Source: Gliomastix tumulicola (Eukaryota > Ascomycota > Sordariomycetes > Hypocreales > Bionectriaceae). Taken from it: DNA of 64,000 nucleotides. This document shows positions 57,003 to 64,000 of this stretch, one piece after another. Position 1 is the stretch's first letter. The number at the start of each line of letters is the position of its first letter. The position numbers and the translations under genes were made by a program. The notes under the pieces were generated by a model. That model saw nothing but the letters and a program-made list of their open reading frames with translations, was not told the DNA's origin and ran no database searches. The stretch lies in the NCBI GenBank assembly GCA_001599755.1, contig BCHX01000006.1, forward strand, positions 2,095,336-2,159,335, in the 5' to 3' direction.

Positions 57003-57851
57003 ATGTCGTCTTTCGATTCCGCCGACACGGAGCTTCACTTCCGCCCCGTCAATGGCAGCGGCACCCAAAACCAACCACTCCCTCCCTGGGCGGCGCCGAA
57101 TCCAGGCCGTCACGTCGGCCCCAGCTCGTTCCTCCTGAGGCAGCTCTCCCCCGGCGAGCCCAAGTCCCTCGCCGGCATCGCCATGCGCGCATTCTGCCTC
57201 GGCCTCGCGGGCGCCTCGAGCGCCATCGCGACGCTCGCCATCCTCGCCCTCACGGACAGCCCCGGCTGGCGCGTCCCGTGCTTCGTCCTCGCCCTCTCCG
57301 TCTTCCACTTCCTCGAGTTCTGGACCACGGCCAAGGAGAACACGCTCGTCGCGGGCGTCGACAGCTTCCTCCTCACCTCCAACTGGCCCTGGTACGCCGT
57401 CGCCCACTCGGCCGCCGCGCTCGAGTGCACCGTCGTCAGCCTCTTCTTCCCGCGCCGGAGCTGGGCGCCCTTCGGCCTCGAGACGGTCCTCCTGGTCGCC
57501 GGTCTGACTGCCGTCGTCACAGGGCAGGTCGTCCGCTCGCTGGCCATGCTGCACGCTGGCCAGAGCTTCAACCACCAGATCCAGACGCACAAGGCCGCCT
57601 CGCACAAGCTCGTCACCGACGGCATTTACGGCTACTTCCGGCACCCGAGCTATTTCGGCTTCTTCTACTGGGGCCTCGGGACGCAGCTGGTCATGGGCAA
57701 CGTCATCTGCTTCTTCGCGTACTCAGCCGTCTTGTGGTTCTTCTTCAGCGAGCGGATCAAGAAGGAGGAGGAGAAGCTTGTCGAGTTTTTCAAGGATGAC
57801 TACGTCAACTACCGTGCGAGGGTCGGCACTAAACTGCCATTTATCCCATGA
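57003..57851 (+). CDS. STE14: Protein-S-isoprenylcysteine O-methyltransferase (Ste14/ICMT)
   Basis: Intronless, 282 aa. The ER membrane enzyme methylates the C-terminal prenylcysteine of CaaX proteins such as Ras and a-type pheromones. The C-terminal SAM-binding core is clear: SFNHQIQTHKAASHKLVTDG, then YGYFRHPSYFGFFYWGLGTQL, with the RHPxY motif and the final EEKLVEFFKDDYVNYRARVG. Hydrophobic segments at about 60-80, 95-105, 155-175 and 225-250 fit the multi-pass topology. The N-terminal ~50 residues are polar and variable. The ATG follows CCGTCACC, a good fungal context. Close to the yeast length (239 aa) plus the N-terminal extension. Confidence 0.95.
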   Translation: MSSFDSADTELHFRPVNGSGTQNQPLPPWAAPNPGRHVGPSSFLLRQLSPGEPKSLAGIAMRAFCLGLAGASSAIATLAILALTDSPGWRVPCFVLALSVFHFLEFWTTAKENTLVAGVDSFLLTSNWPWYAVAHSAAALECTVVSLFFPRRSWAPFGLETVLLVAGLTAVVTGQVVRSLAMLHAGQSFNHQIQTHKAASHKLVTDGIYGYFRHPSYFGFFYWGLGTQLVMGNVICFFAYSAVLWFFFSERIKKEEEKLVEFFKDDYVNYRARVGTKLPFIP

Positions 57852-58046
57852 ACGGCCACCAAAGATATATGGATGTGTAATAATTATATACGGGAGGCAC
57901 TAATGTAAACGGCCTAGCCACTGGGCGTATTCGGACGAGGAAGAACATGCTTAGCATTATTATGATCTCAACGATCTCTTAATTATGACCCTCCGAACTT
58001 GTTGCGTGTTCAAAACCAAGCGAATCATCCAAGAAAGCAGCGGAGC

Positions 58047-59722
58047 TTATGACGTGGTGAGCTTGCTCACACTCCCGTACTTCGCCTGCCAGGCGTAGAA
58101 GTACATGAGGGCGGCAAAGGGCTGACCGAAGACGGTGAAAGATACCCAGAAGATGATATTGCCGATTGTCTTCCCGCCCTGGCCGAGCTTCATCTTTTCC
58201 AGCGGAGCTGTAAGGAATATTAAGGGCAGCTGGAGGAACATGCCCAAGAACGCGACACCTGGGATACATGTTAGAAATCCGACCGCAGTCTTCGATATAT
58301 GGAAGCAGAATCGACCCACCAATGATATTGTGCGTAGGCACGCCGACCAGGATTTCGTGCAACACAGCCGACATGAAAAAGACGCAGAGGGAGGCGAACG
58401 GCGGACTCCAGCCACGCCCAACCATAGGCATATAAATGTGACGCTTGAAGTAAGTATATACCGGCTTGTTCCACGTCCGCCAATAAGCGCCCAGACTCTC
58501 GCTGTTCCACCAGTCGTCGTAGAATGAGCGGTCGCCAAACCTCAGCACCTCTGCGAGGGCATTGAGGAAGGACTGGAAGAGAGCGAAGAATCCAGCTAGC
58601 CAGATGACGAGCGAGATGGTAGACAGTTTCATCAGCCGTTCTAGGATGGAGGGGATATCTAGGGATGCGATCTTATCGAGGGAGTTGACAAGCACAGGCG
58701 TGGCGTATTGAGCCGTGGCGAACCAGATAAAGACACTGAGGCAGAAGATCTCGCCGAGTCGCTTGAGGACGAAGAGCCATCTGATCTTGTCGGTGCGAGG
58801 ATACACGGGCTGGTACACTAGCGTCGGAGCCCACCAGAAGTAGACGAGGTTGCCCATGGTGATGTTCTGAGGATACGGGCAGTCCTTGTACAGCTCGGGG
58901 ACCTCTCCCTCGACGGGGTAGAGATAGGCATGGCGCAGGTCCCTGTTGGTGAAGGCGTACGAGGCAGTCTTGAGCCACACGATGACGGCGTGCAGCTCAG
59001 TGAGAGTCCCGATGAGGGGATGGTGAATCTTCACATAGACGACCAGGGTGGCGATGGCAAGGGCTAGAGTGATGTTGATGCCGTGAGCCCAGGCGACCAT
59101 GACCCAGGTGGTGTGGAAGGCCTTCCTGTCTTCCTCGGACGGATGGTCTGAGCCGGCCTTGATGCGCTTTCGCGATCCTCGCGCTTGCTGAGCGGCAGCG
59201 AGCTCGATGAGATAGGCGGCGAATAGATGGCAGGGGATGAGGAAGTAGAGGAGCAGGCCGAGGAAGATGTCCTGGCGGCTGTAGTCGTGGCAGCGGATGC
59301 AAATCAACACGCCATACTATGAATTTGTATCAGCTGGTGTTTGTACATCAATCTGACTGCACATGTAGCTGTACCTTTTGCAGATTTTCAATCATCAACC
59401 GCAAGTTGCCCACGACTGTTGGTGGATGGTGTTAGTGGCGTCATGGCGTATAAGCTCAGCATCGATACTCACCCAGGACAATCACCATGAGGTTGCGGAA
59501 GCCGACAAAGCTTGGCGCAGCGTCGGAGTCGTGACTCAGACACGAAGGCCTCGTCTTTGAGTGAACCGCGGCGACATGGCGATACTTCTTCTGTGGTGAA
59601 GCACGCAGCTTCTGCGCTGTGGTGGCATTGGCCGGCTCCACCTCAGTGAGCGTCTTGTCCGCTGCTTTGCGACGAGTGGCAGAGCCATTGGCCGTCTCGA
59701 CGCTGGTCGCCGTCGCCTTCAT
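58047..59722 (-). CDS. MBOAT acyltransferase of the DGAT1 / sterol O-acyltransferase family
   Basis: Exons on the minus strand, 59722-59473, 59415-59375, 59316-58320 and 58258-58047, give 499 aa. These ER enzymes esterify diacylglycerol or sterols for lipid droplets. Diagnostic pieces are TLVYQPVYPRTDKIRW, FYDDWWN (362-368), WNKPVYTYFKRHIYMPM and the catalytic His417 in SAVLHEILVGVP. A polar N-terminal domain of ~90 residues precedes the first membrane segment, as in DGAT1. The join GG-VAFLGMF at exon 4 falls just after the active site. Substrate choice between diacylglycerol and ergosterol cannot be settled by motif alone; NITMGNLVYFWWAPTLVY slightly favours DGAT1. Convergent with STE14 (195 bp), divergent from PFS2. 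Confidence 0.88.
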
Positions 59723-61196
59723 CGCGTCGATAGTGAAGGGATCTGTGCAGCAGATTGGGAAGACTTGAAGAGAATCCCCTCACTCCCACGCAATGCGCTG
59801 ATTTTGGGGGGGCGTCGCCGTGATGAGCTGTATCTCCCTGGAGCGATGATGATACGAGAGCGTGGGCGAGAGTTTCAGGGAGCTCCCCTCGGGAAGCTTG
59901 TAAGAAGCAGCGGGGCAATTCGATGCGGGTCGATCGATGATAGTCAGTCCCAACTTTATCTAAGGCCTCTGTCGACACGAAGGTGGACAAAGGCAGGTAA
60001 TAAACAAACAAGGGGACCTGCCGGTCTTTTTAGCCGGGAGGCGAGGGGAGCATTGGATGAGATGTTTCAGGGTGTTGGTCGTGGTGGGAGGAATGGACAA
60101 GATAAGGACACGGGAGAAATAATAAAAGCCACCTCACTGCGAGCTGCAGCTTGGTATTGGTACGTAATGAGTAAAGCGAAACCGAGGGTGTCGGCTTGGG
60201 AAGAACAGCGAGGTCAAGACCTGCCCTGGCTCAATCGCCACAGTCACTCTTATTACGCGGTGCTAACCAGGCGAAAACTCGACGACGGCTCCCAACCCGA
60301 GGCCGCAGCACGGATTTCGACGGAGTCTCCGAGACGCATTGCTGGCGGGGCATCTCGTCTTTTTTCCCTGTCAAGCCTGGGCCAAGCCAGCTAACGTGGA
60401 AAACAGCTAGGGATTAGGGGGCTGTGGTCGCAGTTTGCTTCTTTCCTGAGTGCAATAACTTCTGAAGCATGTGAAAGTCCATTTTGAATCTAGAGTTGGT
60501 GGAGCAGTTGCTGGAGGGGCGGTAGATCATTCTGATCTTGATTGTCATGGGCTTTGCAGTCAACTCACCTAGTAGATATACATGTACCTATGAAGGACTA
60601 TAGGTGGTAGAGAAAACAAGCGCACCTAGAAGGGTGGCATGCACGCGTTGTAGCAACCATGGTGTGGCGCTGGCTCCAGAAGGTATGCGGCCTCCCAAGC
60701 CCAATAGGTAGGCTGTTCTATCCGCAAACCTCGTGGCCTGTGAGATAGGCAAGTTAGTAGACCTACATGGATTCAGAATATGGATTCATTTGAGGTGTTT
60801 GAGTGTGAGCAGTGCGGTCCGTTCAATTGATAGGTGACCTTGACTGTTCTGCGCTGTTCCAGCCCCTGCAATTACCTTCAGAGGGAGCTTCAGTTGAATT
60901 GGATCCACCGCCACGTGACTCCCTCAGCCTTTGTGCCAAAGCCTGGGACCTGCAGAACAACGACGACGCCTCATTGAAATCCATGAATGCGCCAACACAA
61001 ATCATCATCACCAACGCGCTTCTCGGGTAATCTTTTAATTGGAGCTCTAATTGCGCTGTCTATACCTTCATAAAGACGCGTCCATCACGAATTTTCACCC
61101 GCATTGCTACCGCCAATCTCACTTCTCAGTCGCATCTAAGAAAGCTCCAACCTCGTCACCTACGGTTCATGTCAAGCGGAATTGACCAGCCACACC
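59723..61196. promoter_or_regulatory. Divergent intergenic region of the DGAT-type gene and PFS2
   Basis: 1.5 kb between start codons. An ORF of 209 codons (59765-60394, plus) has no recognisable domain and overlaps the expected leader of the DGAT-type gene, so it is not called. A CACGTGAC element (E-box, 60912-60919) lies about 280 bp before the PFS2 start. Sequence just before 61197 is CT/CA-rich. Confidence 0.45.
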
Positions 61197-63142
61197 ATGG
61201 CTTATGAGCCTCGGGGAGAGCAACAGGGCCAAGATGGCTACGTGAGGGCGCCCAGAGGTCGCAGTATGTCACATCGGCTTGCCAGTGAGCATCGTCACCA
61301 CGAGGCTAACTATCCTGGCTTCACTAGGACCCGTCACTGACTACAGTTCCACGGTCATACACTGGCTCAGGGACAGGGTGCCCAACTATAGGGGCTCATA
61401 CGCTGGAGAGGCGGAGAGACCTAGCGCAAGCTACATCGTGGATGTGAGTCTGGACATATGCTGTGAAGCCGCATCTAGGATACACTGACACGCGACAGAT
61501 GGTGCCTCCTGTTGGCCGACCTACCCAAGCCGCCGACTCAATTCCTAGTAAACATCTTCATTCCTCATTGAATAAAATCAAGCATCCCGTCAATGTTGTA
61601 CGATGGACTCCCCAAGGGCGGAGGTTATTGACCGCGTCTACGAGCGGAGAATTCACATTATGGAACGGTGCCGGATTCAACTTCGAAACCATCATGCAGG
61701 CTCACGACTCTGCTATTCGAGCCTTGGAGTACTCCCACAGCGATGAGTGGCTGATATCAGGAGATCATGACGGCGTCATCAAATACTGGCTGCCAAATTT
61801 CAACAACGTCGAGAACATCAACGCCCACTCCGACCCCATCAGAGACCTGGCCTTCAGTCCCCAGGACAACAAGTTTGTCACTGCCTCGGACGACTCTACC
61901 CTCAAGATTTTCGACTTTGCCGGTGGCGTGATGGAATCAAAGCTCGAGGGCCACGGCTGGGATGCCAAATCTGTCGACTGGCACCACCGGATGGGCCTTA
62001 TTGTTTCCGGGTCAAAGGATCACTTGGTGAAGCTATGGGATCCCCGTTCGAGGAATTGCCTCACGACGCTTCACGGCCATAAGAGCACAGTAACCAAGGT
62101 CCTGTTCGAGAAAGTACAGGGCCACTGTCTCGCGACCTCAGCACGCGATCAGACGGCTCGGGTCTTTGATCTGCGAGTCATGAAAGATATCTGCCTGCTA
62201 AAAGGCCACGAAAAGGACATCTCGACATTGACATGGCACCCCATACACCCCAACCTCCTCACAACAGGTGGTATGGACGGATCCATCTTCCACTACCTGC
62301 TCGACACGCCGAACCCGCCAGCCGGGCAGGCTCTCACAGTTGCGCCCTGGGATAGCCCGGACCCGGCATCGACTCCCGCCCAGTCCATCTGGCCAATGCA
62401 CAAGCTGCCCTATGCCCACGACTACGCCGTCTGGTCGCTTGACTGGCACCCAATGGGCCACCTGCTTGCGTCCGGTTCCAATGACCGCATCACGCGATTC
62501 TGGACACGGGCTCGACCAGGGGACACGGATGTCTTCCAGGACCGATACCACATCGGCGAGGCGGCTGCCGAAGCCCAGGGGACCTGGGATCGCCGTGGAA
62601 ACCGCAAGCAGCGGCAGGAAGAGGAACAGCAGGAGATGGAAGATGAGGCAGACGCCCTCGTCGACCAGGACGTGAGGCCCAACGCTCTCGCGCCACCGGG
62701 TCTGTCCAACATCCCTGGTCTGCCCCCGGGCTTGGGCGTCGGCGGCCCGCTACCTCTCATTCCTGGGGTAGGTGGTGCTTCCGGTACTCTTCCTCCGCCA
62801 CCTCTGATGCCGCCGCCGATTGGTCTCAACGGAGGTGTGCCACCGCCGCCCCTTCCCAGTATGAACGGCGCACCGCCTCCTCCTCTACCGGGCTTGGATC
62901 CGAATAACCCTCCCGATCCAGCCACGCTGTTCGAGATGATGAGAAATGCCGGCATCCCCATACCTCCTCCTGGGTTCATACCCCCAGGTGGAGGCGTGCC
63001 TCCCCCAGGCGACTTCCCCATGCCACCTCCGCCTCCTCTCCCGACCGACGGGGACGCGGGTCGGCGCAGGGCCCCTCTTCCTAGTCAGGAGGATAGTCTT
63101 CGGTCTGAGCAGAAGCATGGAAGGTATACACGTGCGCGATAG
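61197..63142 (+). CDS. PFS2: Pfs2, WD40 subunit of the cleavage and polyadenylation factor
   Basis: Exons 61197-61263, 61328-61443 and 61499-63142 give 608 aa. The joins are RGR-RPVTDYSSTVIHWL and YIVD-MVPPVGRPT. Pfs2 (human WDR33) is a scaffold of CPF and, with its partner zinc-finger protein, takes part in recognising the poly(A) signal. The N-terminal WLRDRVPNYRGSY and MVPPVG segments and seven WD repeats (about 85-405; HDSAIRALEYSHSDEWLISG, HGWDAKSVDWHHRMGLIVSG, NDRITRFWTR) are characteristic. The C-terminal part is very Pro/Gly-rich with PPPPL runs (about 440-590), usual in filamentous fungi and animals but missing in yeast Pfs2 (465 aa). The tail ends in basic residues. No anomalies. 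Confidence 0.95.
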
Positions 63143-63643
63143 GAGCAGAACGAAACCTTTTTGTCGGACCAGTCCGTCGTCGGACCCGTCGTCAAACCAG
63201 CTCAAAAGGAAGAAGCGCCGGGGACCGAGGGAGGCGGAGAAGAGCAAGAAACGTCGAAACAGACGAGCCAGTACATACCTAAATGAAAGGAGAGAGTTGG
63301 ATTGCCATTGATTCTCTTCAGAGGGACCCTAGGAACATGATGCATTCATAGAATGATGTTGGTATTGACTCGGCGGAGGCAAGGAGAAAGGAAACCAAGA
63401 GTATCTATCTAATGTACATGCTGTCATTCTCAGCGGAACCGATGCTCGCGCTTGGCTCTAAGTGCAAATGCAAGTCTATGTAACTGAACGCAGGATAATA
63501 CCGAGGTCCATGACTATAGATAATGACCAGAAGGCGTTGAAATGGCCGTGGCTGTGCGTAAAACTATGAAAGAGAAGCAAAGAAAAGATTGAAAAGAGAG
63601 AAGAACCAATCTTGTGTGAAAGGAGCCGTAGAGTCGGAACAAT
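63143..63643. other. Convergent intergenic region between PFS2 and NUC1 genes
   Basis: 501 bp between two stop codons. It starts with purine-rich sequence (63205-63300) and is otherwise unremarkable. Probably both 3' UTRs. Confidence 0.5.
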
Positions 63644-64000
63644 TTAGGAGCTTGGGGGAGGGAGCGCCTTCCTGTCACCCTTCCCAAAAGCCTTCTGCCT
63701 GTCCGCGTAGTCCCTGATGATGAGCGCGCATGTCGTATCCGTGCACAGCCTCCTCCGCCTCTGAGGCGGCAGCTTGCTCGCAAACTCGAGTCCGCTCGCG
63801 CGCTCGACCGCCTCGACGGGGACTTCGAAGTCGGTGATGGGCTTGTCGTTGGAGATGGGCGCGTTGGGCAGGACGAAAGCGCCCAGTGCCACGTTGCCGC
63901 CCACACGGCCGTCCTCGGCGAAGATGACCTTGTAGAAGTGCGTCGGCACGGCGACGGACGGCGGCGAGCCGATCATCTCGTACTTGACGTACCACTTGTT
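63644..64000 (-). CDS. NUC1: Mitochondrial DNA/RNA non-specific endonuclease Nuc1 (EndoG type), 3' part
   Basis: The C-terminal 118 residues of a DNA/RNA non-specific (beta-beta-alpha metal) endonuclease; the gene runs off the right edge, so the DRGH catalytic motif is outside. Visible family sequence: VKYEMIGSPPSVAVPTHFYKVIF, GAFVLPNAPI, ITDFEVPVEAVERASGLEF, and the C-terminal extension with CTDTTCALIIRDYAD typical of fungal members. Yeast Nuc1 is a mitochondrial nuclease involved in recombination, viral RNA restriction and cell death. Frame is open from 64000 to the stop at 63646-63644 with no intron. Convergent with PFS2. Confidence 0.92.
   Translation of the reverse strand, partial: NKWYVKYEMIGSPPSVAVPTHFYKVIFAEDGRVGGNVALGAFVLPNAPISNDKPITDFEVPVEAVERASGLEFASKLPPQRRRRLCTDTTCALIIRDYADRQKAFGKGDRKALPPPSS

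Noticed and set aside
59765..60394. 209-codon ORF upstream of the DGAT-type gene
   Set aside because: No recognisable domain, no coding composition, and it overlaps the expected leader of the opposite-strand gene.

Overview
This window looks like nuclear DNA of a filamentous ascomycete, most likely a Sordariomycete. Coding regions are GC-rich. Introns are mostly short (48-90 nt), with GTRNGY-like donors and CTRAC branch sites. Starts often sit in CAMCATG-like contexts, leaders are CT-rich, and the gene set is fungal: PacC, Zn2Cys6 regulators, fungal mL43, Stb3 and Nnf1. I see no rRNA, tRNA or CRISPR. A run of 17 N at 45177-45193 marks an assembly gap beside a poly-C tract.

Layout. 1-5.3 kb: the 3' part of a HAD phosphatase (PHO13 type), a DUF1295 membrane protein on the minus strand, and topoisomerase III with an unusual internal RGG box. 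5.3-20.4 kb is sparse: an intronless Stb3-family protein, pacC with eight GCCAAG sites clustered upstream, and a small secreted protein made of three strictly spaced eight-cysteine repeats. 20.4-25.4 kb: a regulator with two tandem Zn2Cys6 clusters, and a single-pass membrane protein carrying two LPxY motifs. 25.4-31.6 kb has no gene I can support. 31.6-41.9 kb: a Puf3-type Pumilio protein, a mitochondrial DUF1640 (Fmp32/MCUR1) protein, kinetochore Nnf1 and a PH-domain protein. 41.9-46.6 kb is again gene-poor. 46.6-64 kb is dense with housekeeping genes: a G3BP-like protein, MRT4, U1-70K, mitochondrial mL43, triosephosphate isomerase, Ste14 methyltransferase, a DGAT1-type acyltransferase, Pfs2, and the 3' part of a Nuc1-type nuclease. 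Relics of repeated or mobile DNA lie at 19.3 kb and 48.8-49.6 kb.

The genes do not form one pathway. Several are RNA-related (Puf3, G3BP, U1-70K, Pfs2, MRT4, mL43) but they are interspersed with unrelated functions, as is usual in fungal euchromatin. Closely spaced pairs are divergent (DUF1295/TOP3, U1-70K/mL43, TPI/STE14, DGAT/PFS2) or convergent (HAD/DUF1295, MRT4/U1-70K, mL43/TPI, STE14/DGAT, PFS2/NUC1). Most exon structures were worked out by hand from splice signals and reading frame, with the family consensus from general knowledge. No similarity search was run. The best candidates for something undescribed are the triple CCCC-repeat secreted protein (17483-18118), the dense PacC-site array (12806-12976), the double zinc-cluster regulator, and a short coding-like repeat shared by 19.3 kb and 48.9 kb.
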